Positions 1 through 9,982 of a stretch of DNA of 64,000 bases are shown piece by piece. A program made the position numbers and the translations under genes. The DNA lies in the NCBI GenBank assembly GCA_038845865.1, contig JAWBQJ010000001.1, forward strand, positions 372,001 through 436,000, read 5' to 3'. This stretch comes from Desulfurococcaceae archaeon. GTDB lineage: Archaea; Thermoproteota; Thermoprotei_A; Sulfolobales; Desulfurococcaceae. The notes beneath the pieces are model-generated. The model was not told the DNA's origin, did no database searches, and worked only from the letters and a program-made list of their open reading frames with translations. Position 1 is the first letter of the stretch; each line of letters starts with the position of its first letter.

Positions 1-257
1 GGTTATACCCCTTAGCAAGCGGTCTAGGTAACCACGTCGTGTACCGCGTTGAAATACCTGAAAACAAATCATACACTAGCGAAGAGGCGCTGAACCACGT
101 CTTCTACGACAGCGTTTACACCGGTTCACTACTACCTTTAAGCCTACTCGCGGTGGACCGTAGAGTTAAGAAAATCACCAGTTCCATAGTTACATACCTG
201 CTCTACATGACGGGCCTTCCAGAGGAATCAACGGGTCAGTATATAAGCATTTTATGA
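1..257 (+). CDS. nurA: C-terminal end of a NurA-like nuclease (5' truncated)
   Basis: The reading frame is open from the window edge, so this is the 3' end of a longer gene; about 84 residues are visible. The last codons overlap the HerA start by 4 bases (ATGA), which implies translational coupling. Archaeal HerA helicase-translocases are typically encoded with NurA, a 5'-3' nuclease they drive during double-strand-break end resection. The visible tail is compatible with the end of a NurA domain, but no catalytic residue lies inside the window. The identity therefore rests on position next to HerA and is not proven. Confidence 0.5.
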   Translation, partial: LYPLASGLGNHVVYRVEIPENKSYTSEEALNHVFYDSVYTGSLLPLSLLAVDRRVKKITSSIVTYLLYMTGLPEESTGQYISIL

Positions 258-2326
258 AAAATCTACAGGAAGGAGGGTTCAACTCCTTGAACTCGCACAG
301 TATACTTAAATCGCTCGAAGACAGGCTCCAAACAGCTATAAAAATAGCGAGTAGTCTCGGCGAAATAGTCGGTTACGTTTCAAGGACAAGCCCCTCGTAC
401 ATAGACGAGGAGGGGGGTTACGTAGTATTTGACGTGGACCCGGTTATGTACTTCCAGAATTTCCTTTCACTAGCGCAGGCTGGAAGCGTTCTTGGAGTGG
501 TCGACATCAAGTCCCTTGACATGGTTAGCTTAAAGGTAATAGGTGTTGAGAGGAAAGACATACTTGCCGAGCTAGACCTGCCAGACATGTACTTACCAAT
601 GCCACACGCAGAGGCTTCAGGACTTTTGACGAAAACGCGCATTAAAGCCAAACCACTACTAGCATATAACCTAGAGAAGGGTGAAGTGATCGCAGCAAAC
701 TACGTCATCGAGCCGCAGAGCCCCGTGGTGCTGCTTAAGGACCCCAACATAATACAGAAGATCATGGGGTTGCCCTCGGAGGGTGTATTCCTAGGCTATG
801 CCACGGTAGGTGATACCCCTGCGTTCGGCGGCAACGCCCTCCTTTTCCTACCTCTTAAAGCACTATATCAGCATGTACTGGTCCTTGGCACTACTGGTAG
901 CGGTAAGACAACTCTACTTAAAAACATGATCGCGTCTATGTACTGCGGTTATAAATTGAACAATGAAAAGGTAAGTGTCGTCGTGTTCGATCCCAACAAA
1001 GACTACGTTACAATGCCCTTAAAGCCCTTGTGGAGCCCCGTAATAGGCATTTCCGAGGAAGAGCTTGAGCTGGCTAGGAAGGTGCGTAGCAGTGTAAAAG
1101 GTGTTCAGGGGGTAATCGTGCTACTTCCTATAACCAGAAACGTAGTTGAAGAACAGGGGGAAAAAGCCGAGAACTGGGCGCGGGTGCTCAAATCTATTTC
1201 AGAGGATTACTTAAACAGCGTACTCGGGCCAGTCACTAGCAGGTTTGAGTGGAACTACGAGGTGAAGGAGCTAGAAGTAGCCGAGGAGCCTACTTCACAA
1301 GGAATATTGAGGTTCGTAAGATCAAAAGTACTGGTAAACTACGGCACTGAAGTCGACGAAATAGAATACTACATTATTCCCTACGCTCTCAGGTTCGCAG
1401 ATTTCACTCCGCGCGAATTAATAGCGCTTAACCCCTACTTTACGCGGCAAGCCAAAGACGCATTGCAAAGAGTCCTCCACGCCCTTACCGCGAAGAACGC
1501 GCACCTCGAAACCATATACGATCTTTACGAGGCGCTGAAGGAGGCTAGGTTCAGGATGGATGAGAGGCAAAGCAGGCAGAGGGGCATAGTACTGGACCCC
1601 AATAGAGAGTACGTTGTTGAAATAGTCCGTGACTTAGCAATACATAAAAGCACGTTGGAAAACATGATCAGGCAGGTCGCCGCGATAATAGACACTGGGA
1701 TATTCGACGTCTACGTTAGGGGCCACGGAGAAAGCAAGTATCTTCACGAACCACCAGTAGGAGGTATGCTCGAAAAGCACTTTGAGGTCTTTAAAGGCTA
1801 CCCCATAGTAGTGGACTTGGAGTACCTCCAAGTACACTCGCGAGCAGACCCTGAGAAGACGATTAGCATAGTTGCGTTCAGAATACTCAATAAGATCTTC
1901 GAATGGAAGCTTTTACAAAGTAGACTTAAACTCGAAACTCGGCCGGTGTTCATGTTCATAGACGAAGCACACAGATTCTTCCCGAGTAGAGGGGGAGGAG
2001 TAGAAGAGTACTTGGAGAACGTCTCGGGCATGATAGATAGAATTGCAAGGCTCGGCAGGGCTAGAAAACTTGGCCTCGTATTCAGTACCCATAGTCCAAA
2101 AGATGTGCACGACATCATATTGCAGTTGACGAATACAAAGATCATCTTGAGAACCGATAAAACGCATCTCGCGAGCTTAGACCTGCCTAGTGAGTATAGG
2201 GACTTCATAACGCGGGTTAGCGATAGGGTTGGAGTTATTAAGAGCCACGTACTCAGGCTAGGATACGCGTTGTTTAAAACACCCCTACCATTAGTAGGGC
2301 ATTATGACTTGTCGGCACTAACGTGA
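254..2326 (+). CDS. herA: HerA-type hexameric DNA translocase/helicase
   Basis: A 690-residue FtsK/HerA-superfamily ATPase that pumps DNA for the NurA nuclease during recombinational repair. Residues 1 to about 130 form the N-terminal HAS-barrel-like region. A Walker A motif, GTTGSGKT, is at about 212-219, and a Walker B motif ending in DE is at about 570-571, followed by an arginine-rich stretch (IARLGRARK) and a Q-S/T-H sensor region (FSTHSP). It is longer than the roughly 500-600 residues usual for HerA because of extra sequence between the Walker motifs. The ATG start overlaps the upstream stop by 4 bases. The 3' end overlaps the convergent phosphatidyltransferase gene by 25 bases. Confidence 0.88.
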   Translation: MKNLQEGGFNSLNSHSILKSLEDRLQTAIKIASSLGEIVGYVSRTSPSYIDEEGGYVVFDVDPVMYFQNFLSLAQAGSVLGVVDIKSLDMVSLKVIGVERKDILAELDLPDMYLPMPHAEASGLLTKTRIKAKPLLAYNLEKGEVIAANYVIEPQSPVVLLKDPNIIQKIMGLPSEGVFLGYATVGDTPAFGGNALLFLPLKALYQHVLVLGTTGSGKTTLLKNMIASMYCGYKLNNEKVSVVVFDPNKDYVTMPLKPLWSPVIGISEEELELARKVRSSVKGVQGVIVLLPITRNVVEEQGEKAENWARVLKSISEDYLNSVLGPVTSRFEWNYEVKELEVAEEPTSQGILRFVRSKVLVNYGTEVDEIEYYIIPYALRFADFTPRELIALNPYFTRQAKDALQRVLHALTAKNAHLETIYDLYEALKEARFRMDERQSRQRGIVLDPNREYVVEIVRDLAIHKSTLENMIRQVAAIIDTGIFDVYVRGHGESKYLHEPPVGGMLEKHFEVFKGYPIVVDLEYLQVHSRADPEKTISIVAFRILNKIFEWKLLQSRLKLETRPVFMFIDEAHRFFPSRGGGVEEYLENVSGMIDRIARLGRARKLGLVFSTHSPKDVHDIILQLTNTKIILRTDKTHLASLDLPSEYRDFITRVSDRVGVIKSHVLRLGYALFKTPLPLVGHYDLSALT

Positions 2327-2916
2327 ACTTTCAGGGCTTTCCAAGTATACAGAAATCTCTGCAAAACTGTAATCCCAGTGAGTATAGTGAAAGCAACGTA
2401 AGAGTAGTAAGCTACATCCCTGTAGAAATCTATTAAAAGCGCCGATACAGCAAGCGCTAGCACTCTCTCAGCTCTTTCCATAAGTCCCACGCCAGCAAGC
2501 TGCATTCCCAGACTTTCACCCCTAGCCCTCGCGTAGCTGATAAGGTACGAGAAGACTAGAAACAGCACCACGACGTAGACGTTGATACCTAGTTCGATGA
2601 AGGAGAGTGCGAACAGGGCTTCACAGATCCTGTCGATAAACGAGTCTAGGAAGGCACCGCGCCTCGATGCCGTTCCCTTCAACCTCGCTAAAGCCCCGTC
2701 TAAGGAGTCTATGAAGCCCGAGAGGAGAACTACTAGTGAAAGCGCGAGCCCGGACCCGTACACTAAGACCGTGAAAAAGCCCAGCAACGCCACTATGAGA
2801 GAAATCACTGTAAGCTCATCGGGCGAGAACCCTAGCTTTGATGCATAAAGAGCTACGGTGTTAATGGATCCTTCTACCCTATTCCGCAACCTGTTCAACA
2901 ATGCAGTTACCACCAC
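2302..2916 (-). CDS. CDP-alcohol phosphatidyltransferase (archaetidylinositol phosphate synthase-like)
   Basis: A 204-residue integral membrane enzyme that transfers a phosphoalcohol from a CDP-activated ether lipid. The full family signature is present: D70, D73-G74, A77-R78, G87, D91 and D95. Six or so hydrophobic segments span the rest. In archaea this family makes archaetidylinositol phosphate or archaetidylserine/glycerol phosphate; the exact head group cannot be read from the sequence, although this length and type in crenarchaea usually corresponds to the inositol-phosphate enzyme. Its start lies 38 bases inside the end of the upstream endonuclease-like gene, indicating co-transcription. 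It converges on herA with a 25-base overlap. Confidence 0.85.
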   Translation of the reverse strand: MVVTALLNRLRNRVEGSINTVALYASKLGFSPDELTVISLIVALLGFFTVLVYGSGLALSLVVLLSGFIDSLDGALARLKGTASRRGAFLDSFIDRICEALFALSFIELGINVYVVVLFLVFSYLISYARARGESLGMQLAGVGLMERAERVLALAVSALLIDFYRDVAYYSYVAFTILTGITVLQRFLYTWKALKVHVSADKS

Positions 2917-3757
2917 ATACTTCTTTACACATCCTTAGCATCACTAGCGCGTCCTGCTCTAGTACAGGGCTTTCACTTATTATAACGGCATCCACGCCGT
3001 TTTCGCAGAGAGTTGAACACACGTGCACGAAGTCGGGTCCATAGCCCTCTTCCGAAAGAGTGTGGTGCTCTCTCTCGCCGCCTTTACCGTATCCTATCTT
3101 TGAGAAGTGCACGTGAAGTGGTTTGAGCGCCCACGAGCCTAGCCTCTTCTCGATCAACTCTATGACTTTGAGAACGTCTTCTTTGGACACTATGAACTTA
3201 CCGCCGCTCCTGGCATATATGTGGGCGAAGTCTACTACTGGTCTAACTCCTTCTAGGTTTTCCGAGATTTCCACAACTTCATTCAGGTCTCCTACCTGGC
3301 TCGTCTTACCGGTTGTTTCAGGCCCGAGCCAGACCTCCTTGGCCCCTACTTGAACTCGATATTCTATGACGCTTTCAAGGCTCTCCTTGACCTTGAAAAG
3401 GGCGTCTCTTTTCGAAAGGGCGTCTTTGTAGTAACCTGGGTGAAATACGACTACATACGCATTCATCCAGTACGCGGCTTCCACCGATTCGTTTAACCTC
3501 TTTATGCTAGCCTCCACGACGTCCCTCTTACCCGCTAAGTTTATGAAGTAGGGTGCGTGTAGGCTTAGCCTCACCCCGTTCGCTCTCGCCTCCGCACCAA
3601 GTGCTCTCGCCTTATCCTCTCTTATGTTCACTCCCCTCACAGCTTCATACTCCATGGCATTTAAGCCCATTTCCCTTAAGAAAGCCGGCGCGCGGAGGAT
3701 GTTTGCGGATTTTAGCGTAATGGGCTTACCCGCTGGGCCGAACCAGTAATGGGGCAT
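2879..3757 (-). CDS. nfo: Endonuclease IV-like TIM-barrel (AP endonuclease family 2)
   Basis: A 292-residue xylose-isomerase-like TIM barrel resembling deoxyribonuclease IV, which cuts 5' to abasic sites in base excision repair. Conserved metal-ligand motifs are visible in order: SLHAPYF, VFHPGYY, GPETTGK, VDFAHIYARSGG, HVHFSKIGYGKGGEREHH and ISESPVLEQDA. These are the His, Glu and Asp positions that bind three zinc ions in Nfo. The length matches the family. It is the first gene of a two-gene minus-strand unit with the phosphatidyltransferase. An AT-rich divergent promoter region separates it from the Nudix gene; the TATA-like element sits close to the ATG, so the true start could be slightly downstream. 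Confidence 0.82.
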   Translation of the reverse strand: MPHYWFGPAGKPITLKSANILRAPAFLREMGLNAMEYEAVRGVNIREDKARALGAEARANGVRLSLHAPYFINLAGKRDVVEASIKRLNESVEAAYWMNAYVVVFHPGYYKDALSKRDALFKVKESLESVIEYRVQVGAKEVWLGPETTGKTSQVGDLNEVVEISENLEGVRPVVDFAHIYARSGGKFIVSKEDVLKVIELIEKRLGSWALKPLHVHFSKIGYGKGGEREHHTLSEEGYGPDFVHVCSTLCENGVDAVIISESPVLEQDALVMLRMCKEVCGGNCIVEQVAE

Positions 3758-3813
3758 GTAAATCCCTGAATATATAGTAGACCTGTTACCTTAATAATTC
3801 ATGGCGAGCGAAG

Positions 3814-4347
3814 TTGGAGAAACCCAAGCCTATAGAAGAGAAGGAGCTCTTTCGAGGTTTAAGGTTCAATGTAGTACGTAGAAAATACGCTAAACAGGAC
3901 GGCGTGTTTGAAAGGGACGTGGTTATTTTTCCCGAGGCTGTGGTAGTCCTACCCCTAATTACACGCGATGAAATACTGCTAATTAGGCAGTTTAGAGCTA
4001 CTCTAAACGACTTCGTAGTTGAAGCCCCCGCAGGCGTTGTCGACGAAGGAGAATCCCCCGAAGAGACCGCCAAGAGAGAGCTCGTGGAAGAGACGGGCTA
4101 CTATCCAGGAAAACTCGTAAAGCTGGGGTCGTACGCACCGACACCCGGTTACAGTACAGAGATTTTACACTTCTACTACGCCGAAGATCTCAAGTACGTG
4201 GGAGCCCGGCCAGAAAGATACGAAGTCATAGAGCCAATGAGAGTTCCGCTTAAAACGGCGTACGAAATGGTTTTAAGCAACGAGGTCAAGGATATGAAAA
4301 CCGCCCTCATAATACTTCTATACTCGTGGAGAAGGGGGTACAGTTGA
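3814..4347 (+). CDS. Nudix hydrolase, ADP-ribose pyrophosphatase-like
   Basis: A 177-residue Nudix enzyme that probably hydrolyses ADP-ribose or a related nucleoside diphosphate sugar. A complete Nudix box (G-x5-E-x7-REL-VEE-TGY) occupies residues 74-96. The APAG just before it and the downstream proline and tyrosine residues fit the ADP-ribose subgroup. The start is TTG at 3814; an ATG at 3801 is in another frame and is not used. It runs divergently from the endonuclease IV-like gene. Its stop overlaps the start of the following small gene. Confidence 0.85.
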   Translation: MEKPKPIEEKELFRGLRFNVVRRKYAKQDGVFERDVVIFPEAVVVLPLITRDEILLIRQFRATLNDFVVEAPAGVVDEGESPEETAKRELVEETGYYPGKLVKLGSYAPTPGYSTEILHFYYAEDLKYVGARPERYEVIEPMRVPLKTAYEMVLSNEVKDMKTALIILLYSWRRGYS

Positions 4348-4706
4348 GTATTGATCCAGGAGTTCTTAAACGCCTGCTTTACTTGAAGATAGTGGCCGAA
4401 GGGAATGCAGGCTGGGCATTTAGAGAACTAATAGACTACATAGTTGAAATGCTTGAAGAGAGGCTCGCGTTAATACTGAATGAAGCAGTAGAGCTCTACG
4501 GGTTGGAGACATCGATACTCGATAAAGATGGGTGCGAAGTGTTTCCCGAAGAAAAGCTCTGTAAGGATATCTTAGTCGTTGGCGTTTACGAGAAGGACAC
4601 GGAAAACCCACTCATCTACGCCGGCTACTTAATCCTACGTAGCGAAAACACCCTAGAAGTGAAGTTCGTTAAGGCCATCGACGCCGCTACGAAGGAGCCT
4701 ATTTAA
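4344..4706 (+). CDS. Conserved small hypothetical protein
   Basis: A protein of about 120 residues that I do not recognise. It has an N-terminal helical half rich in Leu, Ile and Glu (residues 5-45) and a C-terminal half with alternating beta-type hydrophobics. Two cysteines (near 50 and 59) flank an acidic stretch. I prefer TTG at 4344, because it overlaps the Nudix stop by 4 bases (TTGA) and is preceded by a G-rich ribosome-binding stretch; a GTG at 4326 would add six residues. It is probably co-translated with the Nudix hydrolase. No function can be assigned. Confidence 0.6.
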   Translation: MSIDPGVLKRLLYLKIVAEGNAGWAFRELIDYIVEMLEERLALILNEAVELYGLETSILDKDGCEVFPEEKLCKDILVVGVYEKDTENPLIYAGYLILRSENTLEVKFVKAIDAATKEPI

Positions 4707-4795
4707 ACCCAGCCGGTTGCATTCAATACCGGAATACAAATAATGTAAATAGTAGCTGATCTCCATACGTAGAACCCGGAAAAGCTACAGGCGTT

Positions 4796-5440
4796 TTACC
4801 CAGCTTGACCGGGTGTAGCAACCTCCTTCGCTGAAAGTATTGCTTTGATTTTAATGGATCTCACTTTCTCCTCCCTCTCGATCTCGTCGAATTTCATCGT
4901 TAAGTACCTTATCGTGTTCGTCAGCCTCGGTATGAGGATCTTCTCTATCATCTGAACCCTCCTCCTAAGCCTAGAGACCTCGCGGCCTATTAGGTAAAGG
5001 GACTTCTCGTATTCCGCCAGCTCGATCATTACTTTAATCAAATCATCTTTCTTTAACTGAATGCCCGCAGCTTCAGGGGGTAGCATTACACTTGGTTTCG
5101 AGACCTCCTCCACCTCGATCAACGGCACCACTACCCCCATGACAGTTCTCGTCCCGAATAGGACATTGTTAGGCCGGATGGTTGATGCCGAAGCCAGTAA
5201 TGCCTCCTTTCCGTAGAGTCCTAGTACTCTGTAGTACTGCGGGTATACCTCCGCGAGTATGTTGTTTAATCTCTGCCTTAGCTCTAAGGCGCGTTTCAAT
5301 GTTATGTAAAGTTCCTGCACTAGTAGGGTCATCCTGTCCTTTAAGATTCTGTGAAGTCTTCTCGTGAGCGCTAGCCTTCTCCTAAGCCTAATAAGCTCTA
5401 TCTTCGTTACTCTAGGTAACTTAATTGCCTCGGTACTCAT
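4796..5440 (-). CDS. atpD: A-type ATP synthase subunit D (central stalk)
   Basis: 214 residues, almost entirely alpha-helical, with long charged coiled-coil segments at both ends (residues 1-70 and 125-195) and a short central globular part. This is the standard archaeal/V-type subunit D architecture, the rotor shaft inside the A3B3 head. It is the last gene of the ATP synthase operon, starting 5 bases after the subunit B stop. The N-terminal pattern (KLPRVTKIELIRLRRRLALT) is typical of the family. Confidence 0.93.
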   Translation of the reverse strand: MSTEAIKLPRVTKIELIRLRRRLALTRRLHRILKDRMTLLVQELYITLKRALELRQRLNNILAEVYPQYYRVLGLYGKEALLASASTIRPNNVLFGTRTVMGVVVPLIEVEEVSKPSVMLPPEAAGIQLKKDDLIKVMIELAEYEKSLYLIGREVSRLRRRVQMIEKILIPRLTNTIRYLTMKFDEIEREEKVRSIKIKAILSAKEVATPGQAG

Positions 5441-5445
5441 CTCAC

Positions 5446-6849
5446 TTAAACCTGTTTAGATCTATATCTTGGATGATACTTCCGTAAAGTATCCGGCGTT
5501 ATCTGTTTGAGTTCCTCTTCTGGCAGTATTGCTAGTAGCTCCCAACCTATGTCGAGAGTCTCCTCGACTGTTCTTCTTTCATATTCATGCTGATTAATGA
5601 ACCTCCTTTCAAACTGGTCCGCGAATTCGAGGTACTTCTTGTCTCTGGGTGTTAGAGACTCCATACCAACTATAGCAGATAGTTCTCTAAGGTACTGGCC
5701 TTCCGCGTACGCGGCGTAAAGCTGCGCGAACACTTCTCTATGGTCTTCTCTCGTCTTCCCCCGCCCAATACCCTCTTTCATAAGCCTTGATAACGACAAG
5801 AAGACGTCTACGGGCGGATATACCCCCTTCCTCCACATATCCCTAGATAGTACTATCTGGCCCTCCGTTATGTAGCCCGTTAAGTCTGGTATTGGGTGCG
5901 TTATGTCGTCGTCCGGCATTGTTAGTATTGGCATTATCGTCATGCTGCCCATCTTGCCCATCACTCTGCCAGCTCTCTCGTACATTGTGGCTAGGTCCGT
6001 GTACATGTAGCCTGGATACCCGCGCCTACCTGGGACCTCCTCTCTGGCAGCTGATATTTCTCTTAATCCTTCACAGTAGTTGGTCATGTCGGTTAGTATT
6101 GTCAGTACATGCATGTTGTATCTCCATGCAAGAAACTCGGCAGCTGTAAGCGCCACTCTCGGTAGGGCGAGCTTCTCTACAGTTGGTGCTGAAGCAGGCG
6201 CTATGAACGCTATTGTCCTGTCTAGAGCCCCCATAGACTTGAGCTCCGTTAAGAAGTAGTACGCTTCCTCGTACGTGACGCCAATAGCTCCGAAGACGAC
6301 GACGAACTTTTCCTCCACCCCCTTAACTGCTGCCTGCCTAACAATTTGCATTGCTATCCTGTTGTGTGGAAGCCCTGAGCCACTAAAAATTGGGAGTTTC
6401 TGACCTCTTACCAGGGTCAGCAAGCCGTCTATAACCGATATGCCCGTTTCTATGAATTCCGAAGGCGGGATTCTTAGCGCGGGGTTTAAGGGCTCTCCGT
6501 GAATGTCAAGGTACTCTTCGGGTACTATAGATGGCCCGCCGTCTATGGGCTTTCCAAGGCCGTCAAATATCCTTCCAAGCATGTCAGTTGAGACTCCGAG
6601 CCTTAGGACTTCTCCGCGCAGTCTAACGACTGTTTTTCCCGGTGAAATGCCCGCGGAGGAGCCGAATATTTGAACGATGGCGATGTCCTTGCTAACGTCT
6701 ATTATTTGCCCCAGCCTCGTATCCCCTTCTACTTCCAGCTCCACTATCTCGCCGTACTTAGCTCCTTTTAAGGCTTTTACGAAAACCAGCGAACCCCTAA
6801 CGCTTAGGATTTCCCTAGTAGACTTTGTGATTAGGTGGAGAGAAGACAT
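5446..6849 (-). CDS. atpB: A-type ATP synthase subunit B (regulatory head subunit)
   Basis: 467 residues, the usual length. It is the non-catalytic nucleotide-binding subunit alternating with A in the head. It contains the family landmark region [12 protein letters not shown] and a degenerate P-loop (SGSGLPHN) in place of a true Walker A, as expected for subunit [12 protein letters not shown] and the C-terminal helical domain are intact. It lies 7 bases downstream of subunit A, so translation is probably coupled. No intein or frameshift is present. Confidence 0.95.
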   Translation of the reverse strand: MSSLHLITKSTREILSVRGSLVFVKALKGAKYGEIVELEVEGDTRLGQIIDVSKDIAIVQIFGSSAGISPGKTVVRLRGEVLRLGVSTDMLGRIFDGLGKPIDGGPSIVPEEYLDIHGEPLNPALRIPPSEFIETGISVIDGLLTLVRGQKLPIFSGSGLPHNRIAMQIVRQAAVKGVEEKFVVVFGAIGVTYEEAYYFLTELKSMGALDRTIAFIAPASAPTVEKLALPRVALTAAEFLAWRYNMHVLTILTDMTNYCEGLREISAAREEVPGRRGYPGYMYTDLATMYERAGRVMGKMGSMTIMPILTMPDDDITHPIPDLTGYITEGQIVLSRDMWRKGVYPPVDVFLSLSRLMKEGIGRGKTREDHREVFAQLYAAYAEGQYLRELSAIVGMESLTPRDKKYLEFADQFERRFINQHEYERRTVEETLDIGWELLAILPEEELKQITPDTLRKYHPRYRSKQV

Positions 6850-6856
6850 ACGTCTA

Positions 6857-8635
6857 TCACCTCAGGAGCTCTGAAAACTCCGTCTCTATGGTATCCACGA
6901 CCTCTCTGAATACCCTTTCCCTGAGTTCATCGAGCGTGTAGTACTTCATTCTCGCGATCATGGTCCTGCACTTGAATTCCCTTATCCTCGCTACGGGTAC
7001 ACCCCTCGATACCGCTTCTTTGGCTTTGTTATAGAACAATATTATCGCCTTCATTATCAGGTGGCCTTTTTCCGGTGGCGAATACGCATCCGTGGGCACA
7101 TAGGCGCTTTGCTGCAGGAAGTCTTCTTTGATCATCCTCGCGACTTCGAGCACCAGCTTATCGTCTTCGGGCAGCGCCTCTGGGCCAACTATCCTAACTA
7201 TATCGCTCAACTCTGCCTCTCTCTGAAGAATCTTCATGGCGATTTCTCTGAAGACCTCCCATTCGCCGTTCGTAAGCTTGTTCCACCATTCCCTGACGTA
7301 CGGCACGTAGAGGCTGTAACTTAGAAGCCAGTTTACTGCGGGGAAGTGCCTTCTAGTTGCGAGGGAGTAGTCTAGGGCGTAGAAGCTTTGCACGTACCTT
7401 ACAGTGCTTCTAACAACGGGCTCGCTGAAGTCCCCTCCGGGCGGGGATATGGCGCCTATTAATGTCAAGCTCCCAACCCTCTCGGGTCTACCGATTGCGA
7501 TGACCCTGCCGGCTCTTTCGTAGAATTCAGCGAGCCTGGAGGACAAGTATGCAGGGAACCCCTCCTCGCCGGGCATCTCCTCCATTCTACCGCTAATTTC
7601 CCTCATCGCCTCGGCCCACCTACTAGTGGAGTCCGCAACCATTATGACGTTGTAGCCCATGTCCCTGAAGTATTCTCCTATAGTGATCCCGAGGAAGACG
7701 CTCGTCTCTCTGGCAGCAACGGGCATGTTACTAGTGTTAGCGATAAAAACGGACCTTTCCATCATCGGCCTATTCCTCCTTGGGTCCATGAGCTTGAGGA
7801 AGCTCGTAAGAGCGTCGCTCATCTCATTACCTCTTTCACCGCAGCCCACAAATATTGCAATATCTGCATGACTCCACTTAGTGATTTCTTGTAGTGCAAC
7901 GGTCTTACCAGTGCCAAAACCCCCCGGAACAGCCGCCTTACCTCCCTTAGATAGTGGGAACATGTAGTCTATGACTCTAAGACCCACTATTAGGGGTTCC
8001 CCGGGGTCTAGTTTGGACTTGAAGGGTCTAGATATCCTTATTGGCCAAACTTGGTAAAGCTTGACCTCGTACGTGGTACCCTCCTTCTCGACAATGGCCA
8101 CCACGTCTTCAACGGTGTAATCACCGTCACTCGCTATCCACTTCAAGTTTCCGGAAACACCTGGAGGTATCATAACTCTGTGCACCACTACCGGCGTTTC
8201 CTCGACGTAGCCCACTATGTCGCCGCCTTCAACCTTCTCTCCGGGGCTCAGGTCTCTTTCTCTCCTGAAATACCACTTCTTGTTCCTATCCAGTGCAGGT
8301 ATTTTGAGCCCTCTTCTGATAAAGATGCTTTTCGTCGCTTCTCCAATCACTTTTTCGGGTCTTTGAAGGCCATCGTATATCGATCCTATGAGGCCTGGAC
8401 CGAGCTCCGCTGAGAGGAGTTTACCTGTGGCGATGACTTTTTCGCCGGGAGTAAGGCCTGTCGTGTCTTCGTAGACTTGGATATAGGTCTTGTCCCCTCT
8501 AATAGCGATGACCTCGCCGATAAGCCCTTCTTCGCCAACGTAGACAACCTCGTACATCATTGGTTTAAGGCCCTCGGCTACGACTAAAGGCCCCGCGACT
8601 CTATATATCCTTCCGAGCGCTTCCACTACTGTCAC
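6857..8635 (-). CDS. atpA: A-type ATP synthase catalytic subunit A
   Basis: 592 residues, the catalytic subunit of the A1 head. The Walker A motif GGFGTGKT is at residues 238-245, the non-homologous region typical of A/V-type enzymes is at about 115-185, and the catalytic GERGNE motif follows. No intein is inserted in the P-loop region, unlike in some archaea. The start is GTG at 8635 after a GCGAG-type ribosome-binding stretch. An 86-base gap with a TATA-like element separates it from subunit F, so A-B-D may have an extra promoter. Confidence 0.96.
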   Translation of the reverse strand: MTVVEALGRIYRVAGPLVVAEGLKPMMYEVVYVGEEGLIGEVIAIRGDKTYIQVYEDTTGLTPGEKVIATGKLLSAELGPGLIGSIYDGLQRPEKVIGEATKSIFIRRGLKIPALDRNKKWYFRRERDLSPGEKVEGGDIVGYVEETPVVVHRVMIPPGVSGNLKWIASDGDYTVEDVVAIVEKEGTTYEVKLYQVWPIRISRPFKSKLDPGEPLIVGLRVIDYMFPLSKGGKAAVPGGFGTGKTVALQEITKWSHADIAIFVGCGERGNEMSDALTSFLKLMDPRRNRPMMERSVFIANTSNMPVAARETSVFLGITIGEYFRDMGYNVIMVADSTSRWAEAMREISGRMEEMPGEEGFPAYLSSRLAEFYERAGRVIAIGRPERVGSLTLIGAISPPGGDFSEPVVRSTVRYVQSFYALDYSLATRRHFPAVNWLLSYSLYVPYVREWWNKLTNGEWEVFREIAMKILQREAELSDIVRIVGPEALPEDDKLVLEVARMIKEDFLQQSAYVPTDAYSPPEKGHLIMKAIILFYNKAKEAVSRGVPVARIREFKCRTMIARMKYYTLDELRERVFREVVDTIETEFSELLR

Positions 8636-8688
8636 CTCGCTTGATTATTGAGCTGCCCTCAGTCAATCTCCAATTAATTAGGTCAAGC

Positions 8689-8702
8689 CGTATAAAAGTT
8701 TT
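8689..8702 (-). promoter_or_regulatory. Internal TATA-like promoter within the ATP synthase operon
   Basis: Read on the minus strand, the gap between subunits F and A contains a TATA-like element (CTTTTATACGG). Initiation would fall near 8665, about 30 bases before the GTG of subunit A. This is the only gap of any size inside the operon. Inference from motif and spacing only. Confidence 0.4.
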
Positions 8703-8721
8703 GAGATTCCATTATTGAACC

Positions 8722-9069
8722 TCACAGATGTACTTCAAACCCAATAAACCTTCTAACTAGGTCCCTGTAGACCTCTATGGGATTCTTTTTTAGATCTTCC
8801 ACGCTATCCGGTAAGGTAATTAATACTGGGTATAGCCTAGAATGAACGTCTTCGAGCACGTCGCTTGGAGCCCCCTCAACGAGCCGTTTTTGTATCAGTA
8901 TGATGCCAACATTCTCGGACATGATTATTCTTTTAAAGACTTCAAGGACTTCAGCTTCATTGTAGACTTCAACCACATCCTCGATGCCTAGGATCCTTAT
9001 CAACGGTGCAAGATCGGGCTTTACGATCGCGACGATCCTTTTCCCGGATACCCTAAACTGTGAGAGCAC
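8722..9069 (-). CDS. atpF: A-type ATP synthase subunit F
   Basis: 115 residues, a small Rossmann-like subunit of the central stalk that binds subunit D. The N-terminal segment GKRIVAIVKPDLAPLIRILG and a mid-protein glycine/isoleucine core (VGIILIQKR) match the V-type F family. It overlaps the end of subunit C by 17 bases. The start may be the annotated ATG or a few codons later. Function follows from family and operon position. Confidence 0.88.
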   Translation of the reverse strand: MLSQFRVSGKRIVAIVKPDLAPLIRILGIEDVVEVYNEAEVLEVFKRIIMSENVGIILIQKRLVEGAPSDVLEDVHSRLYPVLITLPDSVEDLKKNPIEVYRDLVRRFIGFEVHL

Positions 9070-9982
9070 GATCCCCCCCTATGTACTTGTGTAGCGCTAA
9101 GTACCTAATGAAAGGAACTTCGTAGTATTTGTGTACAAGTAGATAGGTAAGTCTATCTATAAGCGAGTGGGGTGTATATAGGAGGTGCTTCAATAACTCA
9201 TATACGGCCTTTAATTCGTGTACGGTCAATAACGTTGGATCCTCCTTGACGTGTTTTTCTAACTTTTCTGCGACTTCGACAGCTATTTGAATGTACTTAG
9301 ACGGAGTATTCACTCTCTTGGCAAAATCTTTCAGCTCAACATCGCACATCTCCTTCAGTAACCTGGAGTTTACAACGTACCTGTAAAACCTCAGTAGGGA
9401 AAACACGTAGAACACTCTACGGCTGTTCTCCACGGGTTCCAGCCTAGCGACACTGCTAAGTATGTCTACAACCCTCTCAAGATATACTTTGATAAGGCAC
9501 CTCACAGTGTCAAGCACGCTCTGCCCCCCGCTTACACCTAGACAGCTTATATATGGAGAGAATTCCTTGGGTGGCTTTTTCGCGTGTATTAGGTACTCTA
9601 CTAAAGGCGCTAAACACCCCATAAAGTATTTTAACTCCAACTTGCGCCTTTCAGCTGAAAGGGCTACTGAGGCTATTTTATCTAAGTCGAATATCTCTAT
9701 GAAGCGTTTCACATAGCTATTGTATGGCAACGGCATGAAGCTCTCTAGTTCGCTAAACAAGCTACGGTAGAAGTTGTACACTACGTCTTCGGCGTCACCT
9801 AGAGTCTTGGTCTGCAAAAGCACGGAGTAAGCCGGTTTAACAATGCCCCTAGATATGGCTGTTTGTATGTCAGCCGGTTCGCTGGATTTTACAATATCTG
9901 AAAGTAGGGCCAGATTAGGCGACTTGGCTATTAGTACCGAGACATGCCCATAGGCTCCTTCTCTCGTAAGTTTAAAGCTCAT
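9053..9982 (-). CDS. atpC: A-type ATP synthase subunit C
   Basis: 309 residues, all helical, the V-type d/A-type C family: the funnel-shaped socket that joins the central stalk to the proteolipid ring. The early segment YGHVSVLIAKSPNLA and the late IRYLALHKYIGG are typical. It overlaps subunit E by 4 bases upstream and subunit F by 17 bases downstream, consistent with tight translational coupling. Confidence 0.88.
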   Translation of the reverse strand: MSFKLTREGAYGHVSVLIAKSPNLALLSDIVKSSEPADIQTAISRGIVKPAYSVLLQTKTLGDAEDVVYNFYRSLFSELESFMPLPYNSYVKRFIEIFDLDKIASVALSAERRKLELKYFMGCLAPLVEYLIHAKKPPKEFSPYISCLGVSGGQSVLDTVRCLIKVYLERVVDILSSVARLEPVENSRRVFYVFSLLRFYRYVVNSRLLKEMCDVELKDFAKRVNTPSKYIQIAVEVAEKLEKHVKEDPTLLTVHELKAVYELLKHLLYTPHSLIDRLTYLLVHKYYEVPFIRYLALHKYIGGDRALTV